Shown here: positions 15,989 through 24,961 of the stretch, one piece after another
Layout: each line of letters begins with the position of its first letter
How positions within the stretch are numbered: the stretch's first letter is position 1
Assembly (NCBI RefSeq): GCF_003814875.1
Contig: NZ_RKQF01000001.1
Span: 1,860,001 to 1,924,000, forward strand
Origin: Streptomyces sp. Ag109_O5-1
GTDB lineage: Bacteria > Actinomycetota > Actinomycetes > Streptomycetales > Streptomycetaceae
Direction of reading: 5' to 3'
DNA length: 64,000 nt
Notes under the pieces: generated by a model
Databases searched by the model: none
What the model was told of the DNA's origin: nothing
What the model saw: the letters and a program-made list of their open reading frames with translations, nothing else
Program-made: the position numbers and the translations under genes

Positions 15989-16009
15989 CCCCCGGGCGAA
16001 GGCCGGGGG
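15989..16009. repeat. palindromic CCCCCGG...CCGGGGG element in intergenic gap
   Basis: 7-bp arms (15989-15995/16003-16009) around GCGAAGG, within the 189-base gap between the oxidoreductase start and the holin-like gene's end. The right arm runs on into GGGGGAGG, like the palindrome inserted in ridA at 34.9 kb. It is probably one of the short dispersed hairpins common in Streptomyces. Nothing else is seen in this gap. Confidence 0.5.
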
Positions 16010-16077
16010 AGGAACTGTGCGGGCAACCGCCCACGACCCGCAGCCGACGGCCCATCGCATCGCAACGGCGCTCCCCG

Positions 16078-16533
16078 TCAGCTCCGGTGATGAGGCGACT
16101 CCGGATCCGTACCCGGCCGCACCGGCGGAGCCCCTGGCATGGGCGGATACGGCAGCCCCAGCCCGCTCGGCGGCGCCGCGGGCGCCGTCCCTTCGACGAC
16201 CCGGTGCGGAGCATGCGGCCTGCTGGGCCGGGCAGCCTCCCTCAGAGCGTAGGCGACCACAGCCAGTATCACCGCGGTGACCAGCGCCGCGGCCCACCCC
16301 GGCAGCACGTAGGCCCACGCCAGCACCACGGCCAGCGCCACCGCGCCCCCGGCGTACAGGGCGACCGCGCCCGAGGCCGCGTACAGAGTCGCCGCCCGCC
16401 GCCGCTTCCGGCTCTGCTCGCGCAGCTCGTCCCGTACGGTCTCGCGCGCGACCTGGGCCAGCTCGTCGACGAGGGCCTTGTCCAGATGCTCCAGATGATC
16501 AAGGTGTTCCATGGCGTCCGAGTACCCGGACAC
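16078..16533 (-). CDS. phage holin family / Holin-X-like membrane protein
   Basis: About 151 residues. An N-terminal amphipathic helix (HLDHLEHLDKALVDELAQVA) is followed by a basic patch (SRKRRRAATLY) and two transmembrane helices (SGAVALYAGGAVALAVVLAW and GWAAALVTAVILAVVAYAL). A Pro-rich C-terminal tail follows. Small two-helix proteins of this kind in actinomycetes are grouped as Actinobacterial Holin-X; no lysis role is implied. The start is uncertain: GTG at 16533 or ATG at 16512, neither with a good ribosome binding site. Confidence 0.7.
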   Translation of the reverse strand: MSGYSDAMEHLDHLEHLDKALVDELAQVARETVRDELREQSRKRRRAATLYAASGAVALYAGGAVALAVVLAWAYVLPGWAAALVTAVILAVVAYALREAARPSRPHAPHRVVEGTAPAAPPSGLGLPYPPMPGAPPVRPGTDPESPHHRS

Positions 16534-16585
16534 GGATTGCCGTAACGGATCGCCGTAACGGATCGCCGTAACGGATTACCGCAAC
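16534..16585. repeat. four tandem 13-bp repeats at a gene start
   Basis: Units GGATTGCCGTAAC, GGATCGCCGTAAC (twice) and GGATTACCGCAAC run head to tail (16534-46, 47-59, 60-72, 73-85) directly upstream of the holin-like gene. The region also lies between this gene and the divergent VOC gene. An expanded array here could alter a promoter or 5' leader. Confidence 0.85.
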
Positions 16586-16638
16586 GGGAGATCACCGGAG
16601 GCGGCGTCATCCCGGCCCGCGCCAACTAGGCTCGTCGC

Positions 16639-16989
16639 ATGGAGATTCTGGGCGCCTCCCTGCGCATCTGCGTCGACGACCTCGATACCGCGATCCCCTT
16701 CTACGAACGCCTCTCCGGCGGCAGAGCCCTCCGTTTCGAACGCGGCGGCGTCCAGGTCGCCGCGGTCGGCTCCTTCCTTCTGATGAGCGGCCCGGAGGCG
16801 GAGCTGGAGGTGCTGCGCAAGGTGGCCGCGACGATCGCGGTGAAGGACGTCGAGGCGGCCCACCGGCTGCTCGGCGATCTCGGCGCGACGATCATCGCGG
16901 GACCGGTGCCCACGCCCGTCGGCCGCAACCTGCTCGCGATGCACCCCGACGGCTCGGTCTTCGAGTACGTCGACCAGCACCAGGACTGA
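16639..16989 (+). CDS. VOC (glyoxalase/bleomycin resistance-like) family protein
   Basis: 116 residues beginning MEILGASLRICVDDLDTAIPFYERL, the typical start of a VOC-fold module, and ending with NLLAMHPDGSVFEYVDQHQD. The metal-ligand pattern is incomplete, so it could be a binding protein or an enzyme. The substrate is unknown. It is convergent with the DUF5107 gene, which ends 24 bases away. Confidence 0.8.
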   Translation: MEILGASLRICVDDLDTAIPFYERLSGGRALRFERGGVQVAAVGSFLLMSGPEAELEVLRKVAATIAVKDVEAAHRLLGDLGATIIAGPVPTPVGRNLLAMHPDGSVFEYVDQHQD

Positions 16990-17013
16990 TCCCCGGCCGC
17001 CGCCCCTGGCCGG

Positions 17014-18930
17014 TCAGGGGCCGGGCGGCCGCATCCGGAAGTCGTACCGGCCGGGCAGCGGCTCGTCGCCGAGCCGCTCCCACAACCGGTCGACGGCGTC
17101 CGCTCCCTCCCGCAGATCGGCGACCTCGAACCCGTCGTCGAACACGGACCGGGCCGCCGCCCGCCGCCCCTCCGCGAGCCGCAGCTCCGCCTCCAGGAGC
17201 CGGAAGCGGCCCCGCTGCCGGGTCGCGGGCAGCAGCGCCTCCCACACGGTGCGGGCGTCCGCGACCCGCCGTACCCGCAGCAGCGCTTCGAGGGCCTCGC
17301 GGCCGAGCGCGGCCGAGGCCGCCGTCCATGCCTCCCCGTCGTCGCGCCGCTCCCGGCACAGGTCGTCGAAGGCGTCGGCGTAGCGTTCGGCGGCCCGCTC
17401 ATGGTGCCCGTACTCCTGGTCGGCGACCGCGAGACAGCGCAGCAACGGCCACAGGGACGGGGCGAGTTGGAGGGCGCGCTCCCAGCTGCGGACGGCCTGG
17501 GCGCGGTCGCCGGCATGCCACTGGGCGATGCCGAGGTGGTACTCGGTGTGCGGGGTCGCGGGTGCCGTCTCCAGCATGTCCCGCCAGTGCGGGGCGACCA
17601 GGGTCGGTCCGGGCGGCCTTACCCGGCGGGGTTCGGGCAGGGTGCCGGTGCGCAGCAGCTCCGCCCAGGGCGCCTGCTCCTCGCCGAGCAGGGTCGCGGG
17701 GAGCGACGTGCCGGGCAACTTCCAGTCGGCGCGCAGCACTTCGAGGGAGCCCCAGCCGGATCCGGTGGCGAGGAGTTCGCCGGGTTCGGCGTCGGCGTAC
17801 GGCTGCCAGGCGGCCCGTGCGGCCTCGAACTCGGCATGAGGCAAGGCGAGTTCGAGCTCGCCCTCGGTGTTCTCCGGCGACGCCGAGAGCGGTCCGTACG
17901 CCTCCAGCCAGGACACCTCGCTCTCCGCCTCCAGCCGGACGTGCTCCAGCTGGGTGCGGGCCAGCCCGGCCTGGATCTCGCGGTAGCCTCCGCTGCCGGA
18001 TGCGCCGAGCCACTCCTGCCAGCGCCGGCCTCCGGGTCCCGAGCCCCACACGAACTGTTTCCGGCCGCGCAGTTCGTCGGTCGAGGTCTGCGCCAGCCCG
18101 TGACCGTCCGCGTCCAGCGCGGCGATCCAGCGGCGCCGCCCGTCCGGGATGTCGTAGAACCAGTCGGTCGCGTAAGAGCGTTGGTCGTCGTGCGCCGGAA
18201 CAGGAACCCGCCGCAGCCGCCGCTCGGGCCCGAACTCCCAGGCCTCCTCGGCCGGAACGACGACCCGGCGGTCCTCCGGTACGGCCGTGCTGGACCACCA
18301 GTAGAGCGGCACCGCATGTTCGTGCGGGTTGCGGACGCGGACGCCGACATGGAGGAAGTCGGAGCCGTCCGGGAGCCAGAGGTCGACCTGGAAGGGCAGG
18401 TCGCGCAGCCGCTCCCACTCCCAGAGGCGGAGCATCTCCCCGCCGTCGGGGGCGTGGACGCGGGCCGCGTGGAGCGGGGCGCAGGAGAGGGTGGTGTGGC
18501 CGGTGGCGCCGATGTTCCATTCGATGCCGCCGGCGTACCAGGCGCCGTTGAGGGCGAGGTTGGCGGGCTGGAACACCGGGTTGCGGTAGAGGAGTTCGCG
18601 GCCGGTGGGCAGGTGGAGCAGGGAGGCGACGCGGCCGCCGAGGCCGGGCAGGACGGTGGCGCGCAGCCGGTCGTTCTCGATCACGATCGCGTCGACGGTA
18701 CGGGGTGCGCGGGATCTGCCGTAGCCGTCGCGGATCCGCACCGGAAGGAGGCTGCTCAGGGGTTCGTAGCCGATCTGCCGGGCCATGTCCCGTGGCAGGT
18801 CCTCCCGGTCGCGGTCGTCGACCCGGTGTGTCTCGACCAGGGGGCGGAGCGGGGGCAGCGGGTTGTCCGGGCCCAACTCCGCCGCGGGCAGGGTCAGTAC
18901 CTCACGTCGGATCCTTGTCACGACCGCCAT
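17014..18930 (-). CDS. DUF5107 domain protein with C-terminal TPR-like repeats
   Basis: 638 residues. The N-terminal ~330 residues form a galactose-mutarotase-like DUF5107 module (LRATVLPGLGGRVASLLHLP, ELLYRNPVFQPANLALNGAW, GGIEWNIGATGHTTLSC). A middle domain follows. The C-terminal ~200 residues are helical TPR-type repeats (YHLGIAQWHAGDRAQAVRSW, PSLWPLLRCLAVADQEYG). Related proteins are thought to act on or bind sugars, but no reaction is established. The ATG at 18930 was chosen because sequence before it has no family-like character; no clear ribosome binding site is seen. Confidence 0.8.
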   Translation of the reverse strand: MAVVTRIRREVLTLPAAELGPDNPLPPLRPLVETHRVDDRDREDLPRDMARQIGYEPLSSLLPVRIRDGYGRSRAPRTVDAIVIENDRLRATVLPGLGGRVASLLHLPTGRELLYRNPVFQPANLALNGAWYAGGIEWNIGATGHTTLSCAPLHAARVHAPDGGEMLRLWEWERLRDLPFQVDLWLPDGSDFLHVGVRVRNPHEHAVPLYWWSSTAVPEDRRVVVPAEEAWEFGPERRLRRVPVPAHDDQRSYATDWFYDIPDGRRRWIAALDADGHGLAQTSTDELRGRKQFVWGSGPGGRRWQEWLGASGSGGYREIQAGLARTQLEHVRLEAESEVSWLEAYGPLSASPENTEGELELALPHAEFEAARAAWQPYADAEPGELLATGSGWGSLEVLRADWKLPGTSLPATLLGEEQAPWAELLRTGTLPEPRRVRPPGPTLVAPHWRDMLETAPATPHTEYHLGIAQWHAGDRAQAVRSWERALQLAPSLWPLLRCLAVADQEYGHHERAAERYADAFDDLCRERRDDGEAWTAASAALGREALEALLRVRRVADARTVWEALLPATRQRGRFRLLEAELRLAEGRRAAARSVFDDGFEVADLREGADAVDRLWERLGDEPLPGRYDFRMRPPGP

Positions 18931-19016
18931 GGAACCCGGCGCGGGGTGAGCTGGCCAGGGGATGTGCGGGTCAGGATTCCGCAAAGGCCGGGGTTGAGCC
19001 GACGGTGCGCCCGGGC

Positions 19017-19571
19017 TCAGCCGCCCGTGCGCATCTCCGCCGTGATCGCCCACCGCTCGTGGTCCCGCCAGGCCCCGTCGATGTAGATCATGTTCGGTGA
19101 GAAGCCCTCCAGGCGGAACCCGGCGCCGCGTGCGAGCGCGATGGACGCGGCGTTGCCGGGCTGTGCGTTGATCTCCAGCCGGTGCAGTCGCATCGGGCCG
19201 AAGGCGTGGTCGACGACCAGGCCCATCGCCTCCCGCATCAGCCCGCGCCCCGCCGCGTGCGCGAACACGCCGTAGCCGAGGGCACCGCACTGGAAGCCGC
19301 CCTCGACGATGTTGTTGATGTTGATGAACCCGGCGATCGCCCCGTCGGCATCCTTCTCGCAGACCAGGAACCCGGCCTTGCTGCGTTCCTCGATCAGCCG
19401 CCCCGCGTAGCCGGCGTAGGCCGCGTCCGTGGTGGGCGGGAACAGCCAGGGCTGGTGGAGGTCCTTGCTCTCCCTGGCCCGGGCGATGAACTCGGCCCCG
19501 TCCTCGTAGGTGTAATGGCGGATGCCCACGCGGGGGCCCTCGGCGAGATAGCGGGAAGCGGTGTGCGGCAT
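19017..19571 (-). CDS. GNAT family N-acetyltransferase (RimJ/RimL-like)
   Basis: 184 residues of the ribosomal-protein-type acetyltransferase group: GIRHYTYEDGAEFIARARE at the start, GFININNIVEGGFQCGALGY in the core strand, HAAGRGLMREAMGLVVDHAF at the acetyl-CoA pyrophosphate loop, and LHRLEINAQPGNAASIALA before the final strand. The acceptor is unknown. It stands between the DUF5107 gene and the peptidase operon on the same strand. Confidence 0.87.
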   Translation of the reverse strand: MPHTASRYLAEGPRVGIRHYTYEDGAEFIARARESKDLHQPWLFPPTTDAAYAGYAGRLIEERSKAGFLVCEKDADGAIAGFININNIVEGGFQCGALGYGVFAHAAGRGLMREAMGLVVDHAFGPMRLHRLEINAQPGNAASIALARGAGFRLEGFSPNMIYIDGAWRDHERWAITAEMRTGG

Positions 19572-19629
19572 CCGGCCACCCTACGCCGGGGCGCCGGCGG
19601 CGGCGCTTGAAACAGTTCCTCGGGCGGGC

Positions 19630-20553
19630 TCAGCGCAGGGCGGGCTCCAGCAGGGTGAGCGTGCCCGTGTCCGCGTCCAGCTCCGCGGTGACCCCCAGCG
19701 GCATGGTCAGGGCTCCCTCGCAGTGCCCGAACCCGAACTCCTCCACCACCGGCACCCCGAGCCCGCCGAGCCGGTCGGCGAGCACCGCCCGCACCCTCTC
19801 GTAGGGCCCGCACCGGTCCCAGGAGCCGAGCAGGATCCCGGCGACACCGTCAAGCCAGCCGGACCGCAGCAGCTGGGTGATGCTCCGGTCGAGGCTGTAC
19901 GGCGCCTCGCCCACGTCTTCGAGCAGGAGCAGTGCGCCGCGGGCACCGGGGTGGGTGTGCGGGGTGCCGAGGCCGGTCGCGAGCAACGTCAGGCAGCCGC
20001 CGGCCGTGACGCCCCGGGCCCGGCCCGCTACCAGGGCGGTGCCCCGGCCCGTGATCGTGCGGACCGTCTCCGGAGCGAACAGGGTGGCCCGCAGGTGCTC
20101 CTGCGCCTCGGTGCTCTTGACGAAGTCGGCGCCCGCGGCGACCGGCCCGTACAGGGTGGCGAGCCCGAGCCGGGTCGCGAACGCCTCGTGCAGCACGGTC
20201 GCGTCGCTGAAGCCGACGAACGCCTTCGGCCCGGCCGCCCGCATCGCCTCCCAGTCGAGCAGGTCGACGACACGCTGTGCGCCGTAGCCGCCGCGGGCGC
20301 ACAGCACGGCCGACACGGTCGGATCGCACCAGGCCCGCTGGAGATCGGCCGCCCGGTCGGCGTCGGAGCCCGCAAGGTACCGCAGCTCTCCGTCCTCGGC
20401 GAGCACATGGGGTGCCACCACCGGGTCGAGGTCCCAGCCGCGCAGGATGTCGAGGCCCGCCTGGAGCCGCTCCTCCACCACCGGCCCGCTCGGCGCCACG
20501 ACGGCGATCCGGGCTCCGGCGGTGAGCCGCGCCGGCCGTGTCGGTTCGGTCAC
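19630..20553 (-). CDS. LD-carboxypeptidase family protein (peptidase S66)
   Basis: 307 residues of the muramoyltetrapeptide LD-carboxypeptidase/MccF family. Visible are RIAVVAPSGPV at the start, CARGGYGAQRVVDLLDW, the nucleophile region FVGFSDATVLHEAF, ALLLLEDVGEAPYSLDR, and late GFGHCEGALTMPLG. S66 enzymes cut the L-Lys/Dap-D-Ala bond of murein tetrapeptides or inactivate peptide-nucleotide toxins. The GTG start overlaps the stop of the S9 peptidase (GTGA), making it the last gene of the four-peptidase operon. Confidence 0.88.
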   Translation of the reverse strand: MTEPTRPARLTAGARIAVVAPSGPVVEERLQAGLDILRGWDLDPVVAPHVLAEDGELRYLAGSDADRAADLQRAWCDPTVSAVLCARGGYGAQRVVDLLDWEAMRAAGPKAFVGFSDATVLHEAFATRLGLATLYGPVAAGADFVKSTEAQEHLRATLFAPETVRTITGRGTALVAGRARGVTAGGCLTLLATGLGTPHTHPGARGALLLLEDVGEAPYSLDRSITQLLRSGWLDGVAGILLGSWDRCGPYERVRAVLADRLGGLGVPVVEEFGFGHCEGALTMPLGVTAELDADTGTLTLLEPALR

Positions 20554-22478
20554 TTCACCAGTTCCAGCTCGGGGATACCGGGCACCTCCAGCCCGAACAC
20601 CTGAGCGTACAAGGCGAGCTCCGCCTCCAGCGCGCGGACCAGGGTCTCGGCACGGCGGAAGCCATGGCCCTCGCCCTCGAAGGTGAGGTAGGCGTGCGGG
20701 ACGCGCTGTCCGTCGAGCCGGGCGAGGAGGCGCTCGCACTGCACGGGCGGGCAGATCACGTCGTCCAGTCCCTGGAGCAGCAGGAACGGCGCGGTGAGCC
20801 GGTCGGCGTGCTCGACCGGCGACCGCTCCTTGTAGCGGTCGGGCACCTCGGCGAGCGGCCCGATCAGGGATTCCAGGTAGTGCGACTCGAAGTCGTGGGT
20901 CGCCCCCGGGCCCCAGTTGGAGAGGTCCAGCACCGGGTAGGAGATGGCGCCGCAGGCGTAGACGTCGGTGCCGGTCAGGGAGGCGGCGGCGGTCCAGCCG
21001 CCGGCGCTGCCGCCCCGGATCGCCAGCCGGGCGCGGTCGGCGGTGCCCTCCTCGGCGAGGGCGAGCGCGACGGCCGCGCAGTCCTCGACGTCGACCACGC
21101 CCCACTGCCCGCGCAGCCGGTTGCGGTACTCCCGGCCGTACCCGGTCGAGCCGCCGTAGTTGACCTCGGCGACCCCGATGCCCCGGGAGGTGAAGTAGGC
21201 GATCGCCATGTCGAGGACGAGGGGCGCCCGGCCGGTGGGGCCGCCATGCGCCCACACGACGTAGGGCGGCAGCTCGCCGTCGGGTGCGGTGTGGCCGGGG
21301 TGGTGGGGCGGGTAGACGTGGGCGTGCACCTCGCGGCCGCCCGGGCCGCTGAAGGTGCGGACCTGCGGCTCGGGGTAATAGGCCGGGTCGACGGGGTCGT
21401 GGTGCGGGGCGCCGACGACGCGGGCGCGGCCGGTGGCGGTGTCGAGTTCGACGACCTCGGCCGCGGTGCGCGGGCCGGCGCCGACCGCGACGACTCGGGT
21501 GCCGTGGACGGCGAGGGCGGGGGCGAACTCGGTCCACGGTCCGGCGGCGTCGGCGATCTCACCGGATTCTGTGTCCAGTATTCCGAGCGCGGTCGCCCCC
21601 CGACCATGGACGACGGCGATCAGTCCGTTCTCCAGTGGCGCGAACCAGCGCTGGCCGAGCTTCCAGAGCGGCCCGGCGAATTCCTCCGCCCGCGGGCAGA
21701 GGGGGTCGCCGTCCAGGTAGAGGTTCCACCAGCCGCTGCGGTCGCTCGCGTACAGCAGGCGGTCGTCCGTCGACCATTCGACCTGTGCGACGGACTCCTC
21801 CGGCCCACCCGCGGCCGTATGGACCGCGTGCAGTACACCGTCGACACCGACGTCACCGACCAGCAGTTCCGTGCCGTCCCACGGCATCCGCGGATGGTCC
21901 CAGGCGAGCCAGGCGGCCCGCCGGCCGTCGTGCGAGAGCCGGGGTCCGGTGACGAACCGGTGGCGGTCGTCGGTGAGTTCGCGTACGGCGGCCCGGTCCG
22001 TCGCCGCCGATCCGTCCAGCGGTACGGCGGCGAGCACACGGCGCACATCGCCGGGCCCGTCCCCGGTGAACTCCTCCAGGACGCACCAGACTTCGCCCCG
22101 GTCGAGCAGCAACTGGGGGTCGGCCCAGCGCGGTCCGGCCGGAGTGAGCGGGCGCGGCTCGCCGCCGGGCCGGTAGGCGTAAAGCCGTTGGTCGTCGAAG
22201 TGGACGAAGACCAGCAGGGGTTCACCGCCCTCGGCGGGCACGGCACCGGCCCACGGCTGTCCGCCGTACTCGATGACCCGGCTGCGGACGTTCCACGGCG
22301 CGGGCAGCACGGACTCCCGGGTGCTGCCGCGCACCAGGGTCCGGCGGCCGCCCTCCGCCGGGCGGGGTTCGGTCCACCAGGTCTCGTCGCCGACGAAGCC
22401 CACCCACTCGGGGTTGCCGTCGTGCGCGGCGGCCAGGGCCGCGTCGATGGGCGAGGGCCAGGTACCGTACGCCTTCAT
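20550..22478 (-). CDS. S9 family peptidase (acylaminoacyl-peptidase/prolyl oligopeptidase-like)
   Basis: About 642 residues. The first ~390 form a beta-propeller that gates the active site; the C-terminal ~250 are an alpha/beta hydrolase with nucleophile RGGSAGGWTA, aspartate LLLQGLDDVICPP and histidine FEGEGHGFRRA. There is no signal peptide, so it is cytoplasmic. Such enzymes trim short or N-blocked peptides. Start: ATG at 22478, with GAGGAG eleven bases away; a GTG two codons earlier has the same site at a better spacing and is a real alternative. It lies between M20 and S66 peptidase genes. Confidence 0.88.
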   Translation of the reverse strand: MKAYGTWPSPIDAALAAAHDGNPEWVGFVGDETWWTEPRPAEGGRRTLVRGSTRESVLPAPWNVRSRVIEYGGQPWAGAVPAEGGEPLLVFVHFDDQRLYAYRPGGEPRPLTPAGPRWADPQLLLDRGEVWCVLEEFTGDGPGDVRRVLAAVPLDGSAATDRAAVRELTDDRHRFVTGPRLSHDGRRAAWLAWDHPRMPWDGTELLVGDVGVDGVLHAVHTAAGGPEESVAQVEWSTDDRLLYASDRSGWWNLYLDGDPLCPRAEEFAGPLWKLGQRWFAPLENGLIAVVHGRGATALGILDTESGEIADAAGPWTEFAPALAVHGTRVVAVGAGPRTAAEVVELDTATGRARVVGAPHHDPVDPAYYPEPQVRTFSGPGGREVHAHVYPPHHPGHTAPDGELPPYVVWAHGGPTGRAPLVLDMAIAYFTSRGIGVAEVNYGGSTGYGREYRNRLRGQWGVVDVEDCAAVALALAEEGTADRARLAIRGGSAGGWTAAASLTGTDVYACGAISYPVLDLSNWGPGATHDFESHYLESLIGPLAEVPDRYKERSPVEHADRLTAPFLLLQGLDDVICPPVQCERLLARLDGQRVPHAYLTFEGEGHGFRRAETLVRALEAELALYAQVFGLEVPGIPELELVK

Positions 22479-22510
22479 CCCCACTATGTCTCCTCTGCCG
22501 TCCATACCGT

Positions 22511-23815
22511 CTATGCCGTGCGCAGGAAGTGGTCCAGGACCCGGACGCCGAAGTGCAGTGCCTCGACGGGGACGCGTTCGTCGACGCCGTGGAACATCGC
22601 CTGGTAGTCGAGGCCCTCGGGGAGCCTGAGCGGGGCGAAGCCGTAGCCGGTGATGCCGAGCCGGGAGAACTGCTTGGCGTCGGTGCCGCCGGACATGCAG
22701 TACGGCACCACATGCCCTTCGGGCGCGAACTCCTCGACGGCGGCGCGCATCCGGGCGTACGTCGGCGAGTCCAGCGGCGCCTGGAGGGCGACCCCGCGGT
22801 GGTGGAACTCCCAGTCGACGTCGGGTCCTGTGAGGTGGTCGAGGGTGGCGCGGAACTCGTCCTCGGTGCCGTACAGAAAGCGTCCGTCGACGAACGCGAC
22901 GGCCTCGCCGGGGATGACGTTGACCTTGTAACCGGCGTTCAGCATGGTCGGGTTGGCGCTGTTTCGGATGGTGGCCTCGACCAGCTTGGCGGCCGGGCCG
23001 AGCTTCTCCAGAAGCAGGTCCACCTCGCACAGGTCGGGGGCGATGCCGTAGAGGGCGGCGAGTTCGGTGAGGGCGGCACGGACCGTGGGGGTGAGGCGGA
23101 GCGGCCACCGGTGCTCGCCGATGCGGGTGACGGCGGCGGCGAGGCGGGTGACCGCGTTCTCGTTGTTCACCTTGGAGCCGTGTCCGGCGCGGCCGCGCGC
23201 GGTGAGCTTGAGCCAGCCGGTGCCGCGCTCTCCTGCGGCGATGGGGTAGATGTGGCGTCCGCTGCCGTCGTGGAAGGTGAAGGCGCCCGACTCGCCGACG
23301 CCCTCGGTGCAGCCCTCGAACAGCTCGGGGTGGTGGTCGGCGAGGAACCCGGAGCCGTCCACCGCGCTGTCCTCCTCGTCGGCGGTGAACGCGACGACGA
23401 TGTCGCGGCGCGGGCGCAGCCCTTGGCGGGCCCAGGTCCGCACCACGGCCAGGATCATCGCGTCCATGTTCTTCATGTCGACGGCGCCCCGGCCCCACAC
23501 AACCCCGTCGCGGATCTCCCCGGAGAACGGGGGGACGCTCCAGTCGGCGGCCTGGGCCGGCACCACGTCGAGGTGGCCGTGGACGAGCAGCGCGTCGGCG
23601 GCCGGGTCGGTGCCCTCGATACGGGCCACGACGTTGGTGCGCCCCTCGGTCCGCTCCAGGAGGATCGGCTCCAGGCCGGCCCCGGCGAGCTGCTCGGCCG
23701 CGTACTCGGCGGCGGGCCGCTCCCGGCAGTCGCCGCCGCCGTGGTTGCTGGTGTCGATCCGGATCAGTTCGGAGGTGAACCGGACGACCTCGACCAGTGC
23801 CTGCTCGTCAGCCAT
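22511..23815 (-). CDS. M20 family metallopeptidase
   Basis: 434 residues with the M20 zinc ligands: LLVHGHLDVVPA, GRGAVDMKNMDA, the catalytic TADEEDSAVDG, and a late YCMSGGTDAKQFSRLG. The dimerisation lid domain (GRAGHGSKVNNENAV) is present. The family includes di- and tripeptidases, carboxypeptidases and acyl-amino-acid deacylases. The ATG overlaps the M55 gene by eight bases, and the S9 gene follows after ~32 bases. Confidence 0.9.
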   Translation of the reverse strand: MADEQALVEVVRFTSELIRIDTSNHGGGDCRERPAAEYAAEQLAGAGLEPILLERTEGRTNVVARIEGTDPAADALLVHGHLDVVPAQAADWSVPPFSGEIRDGVVWGRGAVDMKNMDAMILAVVRTWARQGLRPRRDIVVAFTADEEDSAVDGSGFLADHHPELFEGCTEGVGESGAFTFHDGSGRHIYPIAAGERGTGWLKLTARGRAGHGSKVNNENAVTRLAAAVTRIGEHRWPLRLTPTVRAALTELAALYGIAPDLCEVDLLLEKLGPAAKLVEATIRNSANPTMLNAGYKVNVIPGEAVAFVDGRFLYGTEDEFRATLDHLTGPDVDWEFHHRGVALQAPLDSPTYARMRAAVEEFAPEGHVVPYCMSGGTDAKQFSRLGITGYGFAPLRLPEGLDYQAMFHGVDERVPVEALHFGVRVLDHFLRTA

Positions 23816-24641
23816 ACTGCTCCTCCACCGCGGACGAGACGATCGTGGTGACCGCCTTGAAGGTGCGGATGCCGTCGTACATGGTCGCTTCGGTGTACGC
23901 CACCTTCCGCTCGCCGATCCGTTCGACGCCGGGGACGACGGTGGCGGAGAGGGCGAGGTGCTCGGCGTCGAACTCCAGGGCGATCGTGAAGGGTCCGCCG
24001 GTCACGGGTGTGTGCCGTACCGCGAGGCGGACGGCGTCCTTGGCGGCGGAGCGGATGTCGGCGGCGGTCCTGGCCGGGGTACGGCAGACGGCCGCGTACC
24101 GCGACACATGGTCCTTGACGGCGACCTTGAGGGCCTCGGGCGCGTAGCCGAGAGCGTCCTCGCAGGCCAGGTCGTCGCCGGTGAAGAGGACGACGGGGAC
24201 GCCGTACTCGGCGACGACGTGTGCGTTGAGCAGGCCCTCGCTGGCACGGACGTCGTTGAGCCAGACACCGGTGATGGAGTTGGCGAGGTAGGTGTGGGCG
24301 AGGACGCCCTCCATGCCGGCGCCGGTGTGGTAGCCGACGAAGGCGATGCCGTCGATGTCACCGTGCTGGACGCCCTCGACCATGGAGAGGGACTTGTGGC
24401 GGCCGGTGAGCAGCTCGGCGCGTTCGTCGAGCTGCTCCAGGAGCAGGTTGCGCATGCTCCAGTGGGCCTCGTTGATGACGACCTCGTCGGCGCCGCCGTC
24501 GTAGAAACCGAGGACGGCGGCGTTGACGTCGGAGGTGAACATCGACCGGCACCGCTCCCACTGCGGCGTCCCGGGCAGCACGTCGCCGGGCCAGGTCACC
24601 CCGGTGGCGCCTTCCATGTCGGCGCTGATGAGGATCTTCAT
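23808..24641 (-). CDS. M55 family D-aminopeptidase-like metallopeptidase (DppA-like)
   Basis: 277 residues starting MKILISADMEGATGV, the zinc-binding N-terminal motif of DppA-type D-aminopeptidases. VVINEAHWSMRNLL and FVGYHTGAGMEG carry the conserved histidines. Family members release N-terminal D-amino acids such as D-Ala from D-Ala-D-Ala peptides. It is the first gene of the operon M55-M20-S9-S66, pointing to breakdown of peptides that contain D-residues, for example cell-wall peptides or peptide natural products (inference). The upstream ribosome binding site is weak. Confidence 0.87.
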   Translation of the reverse strand: MKILISADMEGATGVTWPGDVLPGTPQWERCRSMFTSDVNAAVLGFYDGGADEVVINEAHWSMRNLLLEQLDERAELLTGRHKSLSMVEGVQHGDIDGIAFVGYHTGAGMEGVLAHTYLANSITGVWLNDVRASEGLLNAHVVAEYGVPVVLFTGDDLACEDALGYAPEALKVAVKDHVSRYAAVCRTPARTAADIRSAAKDAVRLAVRHTPVTGGPFTIALEFDAEHLALSATVVPGVERIGERKVAYTEATMYDGIRTFKAVTTIVSSAVEEQYG

Positions 24642-24652
24642 GGTGCTTCACG

Positions 24653-24961
24653 TTACGCGCCGACGAGGGAACTTCCTACGAAGCGGAGAGCCCGCACGTG
24701 CTCCGCGACCGGTTCGCCCGGAGCACGGCCGCCGTCACGACCGCGGCCCCGGCGGCCCTGCCCGGCCTGCCTCCCGGTACCGGACCCGGGCGCCGAAGCA
24801 GTCGCCACGTGCCTCGGTGACCCGGCCCGGCCCGGTGTCCCGGTCCCGCTCCGCCAGGGCGATGTCGGCGAGTCCGCGCAGGCCTGCCGCCGTGTACGCC
24901 CCCGGCAGATGCCCCGCGACCCACCGGTCGCCAGTGCCGTCCTGCCCGTCGGATCACCCAT
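24653..24961 (-). pseudogene. degraded N-terminal fragment of a short-chain dehydrogenase (tentative)
   Basis: A frame beginning MGDPTGRTALATGGSRGI is recognisable as the NAD(P)-binding start of a short-chain dehydrogenase (TGGSRGI glycine motif). It then loses family likeness. A segment reading LADIALAERDRDTG, like the following strand of the family, sits in another frame. No catalytic Y-x-x-x-K region is present. I read it as a frameshifted stump of a few hundred bases. It occupies part of the ~535-base gap before the peptidase operon. Confidence 0.4.

Noticed and set aside
16078..16533. Prophage remnant suggested by a holin-like protein
   Set aside because: No endolysin, integrase, capsid or tail genes nearby; Holin-X-like proteins are ordinary chromosomal genes in actinomycetes.
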